Shown here one piece after another: positions 52,749-64,000 of a stretch of DNA of 64,000 nucleotides. This stretch comes from Saxidomus purpurata (lineage: Eukaryota > Mollusca > Bivalvia > Venerida > Veneridae), in assembly GCA_022818135.1 (NCBI GenBank), contig JAFMSR010000018.1:19644595-19708594 (forward strand). Direction: 5' to 3'. The notes beneath the pieces are model-generated. The model saw only the letters and a program-made list of their open reading frames with translations. It ran no database searches and was not told where the DNA came from. Position numbers and translations under genes: made by a program. Numbering within the stretch: position 1 is the stretch's first letter; every line of letters starts with the position of its first letter.

Positions 52749-54515
52749 ATGTCTCACTGCGGCTGTCGGGAAGTCCTCAATGACATAGGTGTCAATGAGA
52801 GAATGATGGTGAAGACAAAGAGGGCCCACTTACTGCAGGAGACTATAGATACATTCAAGTTTAGATTATCAGGTGATCAAACATCTGTAATTATTTAGGA
52901 AGTCAATCTGAAGGCACTACTACAATAGGACTGAACTCTGACAGAGATGTACTTTACTGTCTAAATCATTTCAATGTGATACAGGACTGGGCTGAGTGGT
53001 CTCCTGGTAAATTAAACCTGCTGATGACACAGGATGATACCACTCATATGTATGGAAGGAAATTAATATTCTAAACTGTTTAACATACTGTTTATCTACA
53101 CTTAATCAATGAAACTATAATTATTGTTAGGCTATTGTCCTCATTTTATCATATCTGGAAACAATTTGATGGCTAGTAAAATTTCCATTGAAAACAGGCC
53201 TCAGTTACTTGAAAAGATGTCAAACTTGATAAGGCATACTGCTGCATGTCTCCTTAGGATTCAGATTGATAACCTTGGACAGAAACTGCTGCTGAAGTTG
53301 AACATTATACATGGTGCAGATTACAATGGCACATTCTCTATTGAAAATACTGAACAATCTCTTTTAGCTGCAGGAAGCTTACTATATAATACTGCTCGTA
53401 TATTTGGGTTGCTATATACTCAGTATCTACTCCGTTTGAAAAACAGATTAGAGGCACAGATGCTTTCCCTGTTGCAGACTGTTGTTAATTTAGTCAAATA
53501 TCATACTGTAGGAAATTTGTTTGTACAAGCAGCATGCAGACTTCTGACACCTTTCTTCTGTACTTCACTTGGATCTATGATGGCATCTTACAACATTCAG
53601 CAAAACAACTATGTTTCTCCTTAAGCACTTGAGTGGATGGATGTCTGCAGGAATCAACTCAGATGTCTCATCAAGCAGGCTGAAGTTGGCTTCCGTGTTT
53701 TACTGCACAGGAGACATGGAAAGTGCAGCTTTCATGCTGAGAGATACTAAAGAAGGGTACAATAAACATGTTGTTATGCCTCTATGTGGATGTTATCCAC
53801 AGCTAACAATTTCCAAACAAGAGGGCCAAGATGGCCCTATATCGCTCACCTAGGACATATGACAATATGTGACACTGTGACCAAGTTTTTGACCCTAGAT
53901 GACCCATATTCTAACTCGACCTAGATTTCATTAAGACAATTATACTGCCCAAGTTTCACGAAGGTTTAAAGAAAAATGCAACCTCTATAGCAAACACAAG
54001 GTTGTTTTTTTTATTTGACCCCCTGACCTAGTTTTTTACCCTAGATGACCCATGTTCATACATAACCGAGTATTCATCAAGGCAATCGTACTGACCATGT
54101 TTCATGAAGATCCAGTGCAAAATGTTACCTCTATTGCATACACAAGGTTTTTGAATGATTTGACTGGGTGAGCTAGTTTTTGACCCTTGATAACCCATAT
54201 TCGAACTGGACCTAGATTTCATTAAGGCAATCATACTGACCAAGTTTCATGAAGGTCCAATGAAAAAAGCAACCTCTATAGCAAACACAAGGTTTTTCTA
54301 TAATTTGACCCCCTGACCTAGTATTTGACATTATTGTCAACCCAACACTACGATGAAGCTTTAAAGTACATTATAGCCTTTTGTGTCAGATTTCTGCCCT
54401 CAGAAATAAACTGTGTTCCAAAGGAACTTCAGTATGAGATGTTCCGATCTACTAGGGAGGAACTGTTACAGAGAGATAAGAAGGATGCCTGGATGGATTG
54501 AGCTGTTGTAGATTC
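52749..54515 (+). pseudogene. Mab-21/cGAS-like receptor pseudogene
   Basis: From the ATG at 52749 it reads MSHCGCREVLNDIGVNERMM. After a frame change near 52,890 the nucleotidyltransferase-type motif LGSQSEGTTTIGLNSDRDVL appears, as in Mab-21/cGLR proteins, then VIQDWAEWSPGKLNLLM. A stop follows. The central Mab-21 core appears deleted and the C-terminal region resumes at 53124 (CPHFIISGNNLMASKISIEN). A frameshift at about 53,620 leads to SSSRLKLASVFYCTGDMESA. A repeat element at 53.82-54.33 kb interrupts it. The end reads RFLPSEINCVPKELQYEMFR and a TGA within WMD*AVVDSIP. cGLRs are innate immune nucleotide sensors, expanded in bivalves. It is clearly non-functional. Confidence 0.75.
53815..54335. 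repeat. Tandem-repeat element, ~144-bp units, inside the cGLR pseudogene
   Basis: It starts AACAAGAGGGCCAAGATGGC then CCTATATCGCTCACCT. About three units follow, with the landmark ACCCATATTC/GACCCATGTTC at about 53903, 54047 and 54190. Each has ATTTCATTAAGGCAAT and AACCTCTATAGCAAACACAA. The pseudogene resumes after it. Confidence 0.8.
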
Positions 54516-55463
54516 TATTCCATTATGTAATTTCCATATCTGTATACCTATATTAAGAAGTGTTGTTCTTAATGTTAAAGTTTCGGGGATTTTCGAATAA
54601 ATATCAAGTGGTAGAGTCTTTTTTTAATTAAGTTCCAAGTAAGACACTCAGGCAAATTATGACAATCCTTTATTTCATTTAAATAACAGTTCACTTAGAA
54701 TATCACATAGATTTACACAAAGTCCATATATTTTTAAGAGTCACAAAGAATTTTAAAATGTCCACTTTTTCACTAAGTACACAAAGTTTCAAAACACAGA
54801 GTAAGTAAGCTAATTTAAGTATTTCCGAATATTGATTAATTAATGTTGAACCTATAAAATTCTGAGGTTTATATACCAATATTTCTGTGATATTTTATCT
54901 GTCACTTATGAAATTATTAACTCATTTAACAATAAAAATTTAACAACAAATCAAACAAAATAAAAGATTTAACTTCAAAGTGATTGCATGGCAGCCTGGA
55001 TAAGCCTTGAGCTAGTAAAGTCATTGTTTGAGAATGGTGGACAATCAATGATGTAAATACAAAGGTTTCACGATTAATACCTGAACAATTAAACTATTTC
55101 CTTGAGCAGAAATGGTATTATGGCTTTGAGTTACTTAACAACATCTTAAAAGATTTGACATTTAGCAAAAATTACAAGTTTGAATAAATTAATTTTCTTT
55201 AAATATTGATTTAAATTGCATAAAACAAATCCTAAATTACTACATAGAAAATCTACTGTAAATTCTGAACATTTTGATACCAAAATCAACATATTTGCTA
55301 AACAATAACCATTCTTTAATTTTTATCAATTTGACTCCAAAATTCACATCATAATACCTACAGAGAAAACAAGCACAACAGCAAGCTTTAAATAATCTGG
55401 TCTTCCTAACTTCGTGAAGTAAACTTTGCACACAGGCAAACAGTGTATGGAGGATGATGCATT
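54516..55463. other. Intergenic, nothing recognised
   Basis: AT-rich DNA. No coding or repeat signal was identified. Confidence 0.5.
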
Positions 55464-57295
55464 ACAGTCAAGTCAAGTCAAAATGTTTATTGGCATAAAC
55501 AAATACATGTTTTTCGCCAAACTCTCATTGGCGGTTTGTTTTTAACATTATTATATTGAAAAGTATGAAAATACAACGTATAGTAAACGTGACTAAATCA
55601 ATCTTAAGCAAACGTTAGAATACATTATAATATATATACAAACAATTTTTACATTACTGCTTACAGCAAAAAAGAAATTAACTATTATTATTTCTAATCT
55701 TCATTTGCAAGATGTACGAACTTAGCAAGCTTGACAATTATAGATTTCCTTGAAGAAGACATGAGTTTTCTGAATTTGGTTAAATTGGGCCAGGTATAAT
55801 AATATCTACTTAGAAGACTAGATCTTAAAACTCTGTACATTGGGCATACTAACAAAAAATGATACTCTGATTCAACTTGATTCAAATTACTCTACTACAA
55901 ATTCTATCACATCTAGCAACATTTCTATAACGACCTTCTTCTATTTCAAGTTTATGAGATGAACATCTTAATCTTGCAAGGTCTTTTCTGTGTGCATCAT
56001 TTGTAATAACATGCAAATAACTTTCTTGAACAAAGTTTGACTTAAACTGTTTGTAATAATCTAATTTCGAAGAAGCCTCCAGTTCTGAACACCACTGCTG
56101 TAAATATTGATCATAAATTCTCTGAACAACTGCATTTTATTTTGGCTACAGTTATTGCTGCATTATTCCACAGAAAAGAAAAACCAAGTTCATTTAATAA
56201 GTTTCTGACATTATTAGACCAGCTATTTAACAATGTATTGTTACTTCTTTTGTATCATCATCAACTTGTACATTAATGAATTAGGCATTTTTATTATTTT
56301 GAACCAATACTTGATAACTCTTACTTTTCGTAATACATACAAAGGAAATACACCTAATTCACCATACACTGCACTGTTGCATGTTTGTTGCTTAACACCA
56401 AGAACTTGCTTAAGAAACTTCAGATATACACATTCAATGTCAGGTGCTTTATGAAAACCCCAAATCTCAGATCCATAACTTAGTATTGGAAGTACCATGG
56501 AGTTAAAAGCTTTACCTTGTCTGATACATCTAAACTTACATTATCAAAAAGTGCGTTCAGAGAGTACAGTGCCTTTATCGATTGGGTAGATAATGACTTT
56601 TGAGCTTGATAGAAACTACCATTCGCTGATAAAGTAACACCAAGATAAGTAAAAGTTTTAACTTGTTTTAAAAACTGATTATTATATTTTAGTGATATAT
56701 TTCGCTGTCTGTTACCCTGTCTAAATACCATAACCACTGTTTTATTTGTATTTACTTCAATGCCCCATTTAGAGCAGTAATCATACAATTTATTCAACAA
56801 TACTTGTAAGCCATCTTCAGAATATGAAAAAAGTGCAGTATCATCGCAAATAATAACATAAATTTTGAAGTTCATCTATAGTAAAAGCATCAATGTTATC
56901 AGCTGCTAAGTATTCTTGCATGTCATTTATGAAGATTATAAATAAAAGGGAGATAATGGTTCACCCTGTTTCACGCCCATGTAACTATCGAAAAAATCAG
57001 TCAATGAATTATTTACCTTTACACATGACTTAACACTTTCATACATGCTTCTAAGTGTTTTTAGCATTTTACATGACACACCACTATTAGCTAATTTAAA
57101 CCAAATACCATTTCTATAAGTTAAATCAAAAGCCTTACGAAAATCAACGAATGTGGTGAACAAACTTCTTTTTTCGCTTTTTTATAACCTTGTCAATAAT
57201 AGAATTAAGCACAAAAATACAATCAACAGTGCTTTTTCCTTTTCTAAATCCATATTGATTATCGTTCAATTGATCATTGAACAGTGTTATGCGGC
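55464..57295 (-). mobile_element. 5'-truncated non-LTR retrotransposon (LINE) reverse transcriptase remnant
   Basis: Minus-strand reverse transcriptase blocks appear in order: NDNQYGFRKGKSTVDC (about 57.25 kb), FVDFRKAFDLTYRNGIWFKL, MGVKQGEPLSPF, ICDDTALFS (the usual (Y/F)xDD box with Ile-Cys) and KWGIEVNTNKT. The C-terminal LPILSYGSEIWGF, FLKQVLGVKQQT and YGELGVFPLYVLRK blocks follow. Frames shift several times. The 3' end carries AATAAA and a TTGACTTGACTTGAC tail, typical of LINEs with a short-repeat 3' end. The 5' side stops at about 57,295, so endonuclease and ORF1 are absent. The clade is not determined. Confidence 0.85.
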
Positions 57296-58860
57296 AGTCA
57301 CACACAGAGCCAATTATGGCTCCAGTTTGAGATCTGACAGCACTACAACACGAAAAGTGAAAAGGTTGGGTTACTATCCTCTATTCCTGCAATCTGGAAC
57401 ATCCTATCATTGTCTGAAATTCATATATGTAGGTTCCTAGCCAGCCTGTTTCATCTTGCAAGGGAAAATAACTTGTTACTCAAATAGACAGATAAATGTG
57501 ACAATTGTTGAACCCTGATAAGCAACCAACACAAGAACCTTAGAAAAAAAATACTAAAGCGGCAAGATAAAATGTATAACTTTTATTTCCTCCATATTTG
57601 AAGAGCATAGTACAAGATAATGCAGAAAAGGGAATGAATATATACATAATATGTACAAGCGATACAAAAATAAACAACGACATTTACAATTTTCAAACAG
57701 CATAGATCATCAAATGATATTATGTATGAGTATACATTTACTCGAAAGAAATGCAAAGTAACTTAATGACTGTTATTTGTCAGACAAGCAAAGGTCTGTG
57801 TACGTTACTAGTCTTGCCGAAACGAAAAACAAGACCTGAACTACAGTTACTGATTCATACAAGTGTATTTATTAAAAGAAATTGCAATGTAACAGTATTT
57901 AAATGAGAGTCAAAGCAATCACCTCCTCAATTAATGTTTAACAAATTAAACTGTACATAGGTTTAGCATAAATAACTACAAAATTTAATGTATGCAATAA
58001 AGCAAACTGCATAATGCTTTCTTTCCATTCAGTTCTAAAACAACTGTAATAACTGTTACAAGTCATATACTGTCAGGTTACAAGGATTATCTAGTAAACA
58101 GATTCAAAGATAATTTTCTTGCATGTTTGACAAAATTGTTATACCTGAGCTAATACAAGGTATTAACCCCCCCCCCCCTCCCCCCCCTTCTCTCCCCCAC
58201 AGAGAAAACAAATTACTTGAAAATTGTAAACAATACTGGAATCCCTTATTAGTGCCCTGCCACTATGAAGAATATTTTTCTTCTTTTTTCACCACAACAG
58301 CAATCACTTAAGACCTACAATGTCACCATTATGCAACTATTCCCTAAACAAAGTTATTGCTATATGAACAAAATGAACCAATAGAAACCACCTTGATTGT
58401 AATACTCACTGCCTTCCTTTAACAGATCAATTTCTAATACTGTAAAATGGGTTATATTGGCAATGATTTAATTTTCTCTACTTTTGTCAGATGATATGTC
58501 AAAATGTATCCGTTCTTCATTATAAGTCACTAATTTCAACTTTTCTTTACATGAACTACTAGTGCAAGTATACAACAACATTATGACATCCTAACTAGGA
58601 TAGAGAAGTTTGATGTAGAAAGAAGAAACGAAAATAATAAAACATGCACCCCACCCACTAAAACAAATTGTGCACTACCTTAACTGATTTTATTTCCAGG
58701 TAGAGCTCAATGTCACTCAAAAACAAGATGCCATAAGTCCCTCATATGTGCATGCTTTATTTCACGTGGTCACCAGCTGGAATTAATTTCACCAAACATT
58801 GTGGAGAACTTTAGTACCTTACAAACTGTAATGTGTAGTACTTTATGGTACTCTATGGTG
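57296..58860. other. Intergenic, nothing recognised
   Basis: AT-rich DNA with a C-rich run at 58,149-58,170. No gene was seen. Confidence 0.5.
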
Positions 58861-58869
58861 CTTTAGTAC

Positions 58870-59960
58870 CCCACAGTACTGTAGAGTTTAGTGACATTCC
58901 ACCCATTGGCTCATGAGAAAAAGTGTTTAAGTGTTTTTCTATTTTTAATAACAGCAGCCCCTGGCTGTGTGTATTGGACTGGCAGCCCCTAGCTGTGTGT
59001 ATTGGACTGGCAGCCCCTAGCTGTGTGTATTGGACTGGCAGCCCCTAGCTGTGTGTATTGGACTGGCAGCCCCTAGCTGTGTGTATTGGACTGGCAGCCC
59101 CTAGCTGTGTGTACTGGACTGGCAGCCCCTAGCTGTGTGTACTGGACTGGCAGCCCCTAGCTGTGTGTATTAGACTGGCAGCCCCTAGCTGTGTGTATTG
59201 GACTGGCAGCCACTAGCTGTGTGTATTGGACTGGCAGCCACTAGCTGTGTGTATTGGACTGGCAGCCCCTAGCTGTGTGTATTGGACTGGCAGCCCCTAG
59301 CTGTGTGTATTGGACTGGCAGCCACTAGCTGTGTGTATTGGACTGGCAGCCCCTAGCTGTGTGTATTAGACTGGCAGCCCCTAGCTGTGTGTACTGGACT
59401 GGCAGCCCCTAGCTGTGTGTATTAGACTGGCAGCATTTCCTGGTTTTTTGAAAGGGGTCAATACAAGAATGCTACAAAGCAAGTTTGGAGATATTCCATC
59501 CATTGGTTTATGGGAAGAAGCCGTTTAAAGTTTTCTTTCCATTTTTTGTAACAGCATCCCCTTTGACCACTGGACCAGAACCATTTCCTGTTGAGTTTTT
59601 TTGGAAAGGGGTCAATACAAGGATGCTACAGAGCAAAGTTGTTGACATTCAATCCATTGATTCATGAAAAGAGGCCGTTTTTTCTATGTTTAGTAACAGC
59701 AGTGCCTGTGTGCACTAGACCATAACCATTTCCTGTTTTTTGAAAGGGGTCAATGCAAGGATACTACAGAGCAAGTTTCATGTAATTCCAACCATTGGTT
59801 CAGGAGAAGAAGCCGTTAAAATTCTTTTCTACTTTTAGTACCAGCAGTCCATGGCACTTGACCGGAACCATTTCCTATTTTTTGAAAATGGTTCAATTCA
59901 AGGATGCTACAAAGCAAGTTTCGTAAAAATCCGTTGTGTACTTTCTGAAAAGAAGAGCTT
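58870..59960. repeat. ~150-bp-unit repeat block surrounding a minisatellite
   Basis: Diverged units share TTTTTTGAAAGGGGTCAATA, CAAGGATGCTACAGAGCAAG and CCATTGGTT(C/T)A(T/G)G(A/G)GAAGAAG. The 28-bp array at 58,954 lies where other units have a single 'ACAGCAGxCCxTGG...CACT(G/A)GAC' segment. Confidence 0.75.
58954..59434 (+). repeat. 28-bp minisatellite, about 17 copies
   Basis: The unit is GGCAGCCCCTAGCTGTGTGT followed by ATTGGACT. Variants (TACTGG, TATTAG, CAGCCACT) recur in a patchy order, implying unequal exchange or slippage of variant blocks. Confidence 0.95.
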
Positions 59961-60091
59961 TAAGTGAAAATGTTGACAACAGTCGATGGACACCGCACCA
60001 CCCAACCGTACTATTGGCTCATCCAGATCAGCTAAAAAAAGCTTTGGTGTATCACTAGCTGTATTCAATAGGTTTGTTTTGCTAAATGTAT

Positions 60092-61437
60092 GTTTATACC
60101 CCTGAAACAAAGTTTCGGGGGGTATATAGGAGTCACCCGGTGGTTGGTCGGTCGGTCAGTCAGGCGGTCTGTTGCATTTTCCTTGTCCGGAGCATAACTT
60201 GAAAACTACTAGTTGGAATTCAATACAATTTCATACAATGGTCTAGCACATTGAGAGGAAGTGCAGTGTACAAGAACCATAACTCTATCTTGACAAATTA
60301 CAGAGTTATTGCCCTTTGTTACTTTTCCTTGTCCGGAGCATAACTTGAAAACAACTGGTTGGAATTCAAAACAACTTCATACATTGATCAAGCACGATAA
60401 GAGGAAGTGCAGTGCATAAGAACCATAACTATATCTATAATAATTACAGAGTTATTGCCCTTTGTTACATTTCCTTGTCCGGACAATAACTTGAAAACTT
60501 CCGGTTGGAATTCAATACAACTTCATACAATGGTCAAGTACATTGAGAGGAACGCAGTGCACAGGAACCATAACTCTTTCTGGACTCATTTCAGAGTTAT
60601 TGCCCTTTGTTACTTTTCCTTGTCCGGAGCATTACTAGAAAACTACCGGTTGGAATTCAAAACAACTTCATACAATGGTCTAGCACAATAAGAGGAAGTG
60701 CAGTGCATAAGAACCATAACTCTATCTATAATAATTACAGAGTTATTGCGTTTTGTTACTTTTCCTTGTCCGGAGCATTACTTGAAAACTGCTGGTTTGA
60801 ATTCAATACAACTTCATAAAATGGTCTAGCACAATGAGAGGAAGTACAGTGTACAAGAACCATAACTCTATCTTGAGTATTTACAGAGTTATTGCCCTTT
60901 GTTACTTTTCCTTGTCCGGAGCATAACTTGAAAACTTCTGGTTGGAATTCAATACAACTTCATTCAATGGTCAAGTACATTGAGAGGAAGTGCAGTGCTC
61001 AGGAACCATAACTCCATCTTGACTCATTACAGAGTTATTGCGTTTTGTTACTTTTCCTTGTCCGGAGCATTACTAGAAAACTACCGGTTGGAATTCAATA
61101 CAACTTCATACAATGGTCTAGCACAATGAGAGGAAGTGCAGTGTACAAGAGCCATAACTCTATCTTGAGTATTTACAGAGTTATTGCCCATTTTTACTTT
61201 TCCATGTCGCAGAGCATAACTTGAAAACTACTGATTGGAATGCAATACAACTTCATATAATGGTCCAGCCCAATGAAAGGAAGTGCAGTGTACAAGAACC
61301 ATAACTCTATCTTGACTAATTACAGAGTTATTGCCAAGAACAATATCTCTATTTTAGTGTTTTTTTTTGCAAGGTATTCTGTTACTACAAACTTCCTCAG
61401 TTTATAAAGCAGTCTTTCGGGGGTATTAGAACAAGAG
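60092..61437 (-). mobile_element. Tandem-repeat element, ~140-bp units, reverse orientation
   Basis: The left end is a hairpin TATACCCCTGAAACAAAGTT then TCGGGGGGTATA, followed by a GGTCGGTCGGTCAGTCAGGC microsatellite and about 8 units. Each unit has TTTGTTACTTTTCCTTGTCC and AACCATAACTCTATCTTGA. The right flank (GCAAGGTATTCTGTTAC...GCAGTCTTTCGGGGGTATTA) matches positions 180-240. It has the same architecture as 50.4-52.0 kb but a different core repeat. Confidence 0.85.
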
Positions 61438-62370
61438 CTGTCCCTCATAAGTGATGAATACCCCCCAAAAAGGTACCTCACAGTCTGTGTCCTTGACCTT
61501 CAAGGTTTGCAACTGAAACTTGAGCATGACTCTTTATCTCCATGTATTAAACCTATGTTTCAAAATCTTTCAATGTAATTCAGAGTTACAATCCGGACAT
61601 GAACATGTGTATATATACAGGATTCCAAACTGTCCGACCTCTTTGTGTGTTTTTGACCTCCAAGGTTAGAACGCAGGACTTGCACATGACACGTCATCTC
61701 CATGTGCTCAACAATTGTGCCATGTTATTTTAAAATGATTCCATGCAAGACAGTTACCATGTATACAGGATTCCATTTTCTTTAAACTGTAAGTGCGACC
61801 TTGACCTTTGAGGTAGGGTCATGGGAATTGTATGCGACACATTGTCTTGATGTGATGAACATTTGTGCCAATTTATTTTAAAATCCATCGATGCATAACA
61901 AAGTTACAGTCTGGACATGAATGTGTGCATATATATACAGGATTCCAATACCTTTAAACTCTGAGTGTGACCTTGACCTTTGAGGTAGGGACGTGGGTCT
62001 TGCAAGCCACATCTAGTCTTGATGTACTGTACATCTGTGCCTAATTATTTAAAAATCCATCAATGCATGACAAAGTTACAGTCCGGATACCAATGTATGC
62101 AGATATACAGGATTCCATTACCTTAACACTCTAAGTGTGACTTTGACCTTTGAGGTAGGGACATGGGTCTTGCATGCAACATGTCGTATTGATGTGATGA
62201 ACATTTGTACAAAGTTAAGTTACAGTCTAGAAATGAATGTGTGCATATATACAGGATTCATTTTCTTTAAAGTCCAAGTGTGACCTTGACCTTTGAGGTA
62301 GGGAAATGGGTCTTGCACGCGACACATCGTCTTGGTGTGACACGAAAAGTTGTAAGGACGGACACACGGA
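61430..62370 (+). mobile_element. Tandem-repeat element, ~155-bp units, head-to-head with the previous one
   Basis: It opens AACAAGAGCTGTCCCTCATA then AGTGATGAATACCCCCC. Units carry GTGTGACCTTGACCTTTGAG, CTTGATGTGATGAACATTTG and ATATATACAGGATTCCA. It ends in AAGGACGGACACACGGATGG without the usual terminal hairpin, so its 3' end is truncated or replaced. Confidence 0.8.
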
Positions 62371-62433
62371 TGGACGTTCTTACTAAATGGTACTTTAGTG
62401 GCTATGTTTCGTATTTCAAGTATTTATGTGTCT

Positions 62434-62955
62434 AACTTTAGCCACGCAAGAGAAGTTTTTAGCCACATAAGAGCCAATTATCCTATGGAATAAATGGAAT
62501 TTACAGTTATGTATTGTTTGCTATGGACAGTTTAGCCATATAAGTACCTATTTGTAAGAGCAGACAAAAGGACAGTGCGATTTTAATATACCCTCCTCTC
62601 TGGGCATAAAAAAGCAGAATAAACAGCTGGAAGATTATTTGATGGATAGAACTTGTAACTAGAACTAACACTGAAGGTGATGAATACCCCCTCTCCCCCC
62701 CTGTCTAATTTTTGCCACACAAGAGAAATTTTTAGCCACATAAGAGCCAATTATCCTATGGAATAAATGGAATTTACAGTTATGTATTGTTTGCTATGGA
62801 CAGTTTAGCCATATAAGTACCTATTTGTAAGAGCAGACAAAAGGATAGTGCGATTTTAATATACCCTCCTCTCTGGGCATAAAAAAGCAGAATAAACAGC
62901 TGGAAGATTATTTGATGGATAGAAGTTGTAACTAGAACTAACACTGAAGGTGATG
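62434..62955 (+). repeat. Near-identical ~250-bp direct duplication (offset 273 bp)
   Basis: Both copies contain AGCCACATAAGAGCCAATTA (62461 and 62734), TTTACAGTTATGTATTGTTT and GGAAGATTATTTGATGGATA. They end in AACTAGAACTAACACTGAAG, the terminus of the next element. Only a few substitutions separate them. Confidence 0.9.
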
Positions 62956-63750
62956 AATACACCCCCCCCCGCCCGCACACGAATACTGCACTTACACAGC
63001 ATATACAATTTATGTAAAATCCAGTAATAAATGTGAGTCGAAACATGTACCATGCACAACTAGGCATGACACTTATCACTTCTATGAAATATCATTAAGT
63101 TGTGAAAAGGAGTTTTGAAGATTAAGAGCGCACAAGATTTAACTATCTCCAGCCCCTGTGTATCATTCAATTCTGACATGGGATTTTGGAGATTAAGTGT
63201 CAACAAGATTTTACTATCTCCAGCCCCTGTGACCTTGACCTTTGACCTAGTGACCCGAAACATGGACCATGCACAACTAGGCATGGTACTTATCACATCT
63301 GTGAAGTATCATTAAATTCTGACCAGGGCTTTTGGAGATTTAGCGTCCGCAATATTATACTATCTCAAGACCCTGTGAACTTGACCTTTGACCTACTGAT
63401 CTGAAACATGGACCATGCACAACTAGGCATGGTACTTATCACTTCTGTGAAGTATCATTAAATTCTGAACATTGTTTCTGGAGATTTAGTGTCCACAAGA
63501 TTGCATCTACAGACAGACAGACGTACATGCAATGAAAATTGGCAGTTGTGTGGCTTTTCTTTAGTTTATTCTCTCTACTGTTCTTTTCAGCCACATTAAC
63601 CCAAAAATAGCCACATAAGACATACAGAATGAATGACATCAAAGAGAATTAACTGTTACCTATTGTTGCCATGGCCACTTAACCCCCACCTTTTGGGTTG
63701 GGACGGACAGACAAGCTGAATCCAGTATAAGCCCCCTTACACTTTATGTA
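62930..63750 (+). mobile_element. Tandem-repeat element related to 50.4-52.0 kb, with nested insert
   Basis: It starts AACTAGAACTAACACTGAAG then GTGATGAATACACCC. Units with GACCTTTGACCTAGTGACCC and TGGACCATGCACAACTAGGC follow. A CAGACAGACAGACG microsatellite is interrupted at 63,530-63,695 by sequence containing AGCCACATAA (as in 62.4-62.9 kb). It resumes as GGACGGACAGACAAGCTGAA with the family 3' end at 63,703-63,745. Confidence 0.8.
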
Positions 63751-64000
63751 ACTTCAAGGAACTTCTTATTAACTTAATTTCAAAGAACTACATGTACTTA
63801 TTAACTAAATGTGGGCGAACGGGAAAATAATATTTGTATACTATACTCTAGATGATTCTTAGCATTATCTTCCTTTTGACTTGGAAAATCAAACAAGGAG
63901 AGTGAAAATACTAAGAGTTAATATGAAAATATAGATCTGAGTTGTGCACCACTGAGAGAAGAAAAATCAGGTAAGTTATTACATATTCTTCTGTACTTTT

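Noticed and set aside
53124..53624. Intact 166-aa gene
   Set aside because: It is the C-terminal part of the Mab-21-like pseudogene; homology continues beyond its stop in another frame.
55464..57295. Intact autonomous LINE
   Set aside because: The reading frame shifts repeatedly, the 5' part is missing and the catalytic box is altered.

Overview
The window is eukaryotic, AT-rich and intron-rich, and its repeats point to a marine bivalve mollusc. These include V-SINE-like tRNA SINEs, tandem-repeat elements that carry an (ACGG)-type microsatellite and a GGGGGGTATA hairpin end, and 'ACAAGAGCTGTC...' nested repeats. The species assignment is inference; no database search was run.

Region 1 (about 0.7-29.6 kb, + strand): the 3' two-thirds of a voltage-gated sodium channel alpha subunit. 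Fifteen shared exons run from the domain I-II linker through domain IV S3, all with consistent splice sites and phases. Domain I lies upstream of the window. The selectivity-filter residues visible are E (domain II), E (domain III) and A (domain IV). This fits the invertebrate NaV2 (DSC1/BSC1-like, DEEA) class rather than NaV1 (DEKA). The gene then has two complete, paralogous, phase-identical terminal exons (18.75-20.0 kb and 28.2-29.5 kb). Each encodes domain IV S4 to the stop codon, so the gene can make two channels that differ in the S3-S4 loop, pore turret and cytoplasmic tail.

Region 2 (29.6-40.2 kb): intergenic and repeat-rich. It holds nested tandem-repeat elements (33.9-37.5 kb) and a 380-bp-class MITE split by about 355 bp of pure A/C homopolymer, which may be an assembly artefact.

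Region 3 (40.2-45.3 kb, - strand): a complete four-exon AK6 (adenylate kinase isoenzyme 6/hCINAP) gene of 175 aa, convergent with the channel gene. Its second intron holds an internally deleted hAT transposon. Inserted in the hAT transposase is a 399-bp miniature LTR retrotransposon (TRIM) with 143-bp LTRs, a PBS, a PPT and a 4-bp target duplication. Its LTRs contain a tRNA-Lys-like sequence with Pol III A and B boxes.

Region 4 (45.6-47.8 kb): an inverted-repeat cluster. It has a perfect 36-bp palindrome, a 1.39-kb palindrome-within-palindrome element built from 6-8-bp palindromes spaced about 21 bp apart, and a 28-bp-arm hairpin.

Region 5 (47.8-64 kb): mainly repeats and gene relics. It contains a possible WD40-like fragment, tandem-repeat elements, a broken Mab-21/cGAS-like receptor pseudogene interrupted by a repeat element, a 5'-truncated LINE, a 28-bp minisatellite and a cluster of 140-155-bp-unit tandem-repeat elements. 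The window's first 270 bp belong to the same family as the cluster at 60-61.4 kb.
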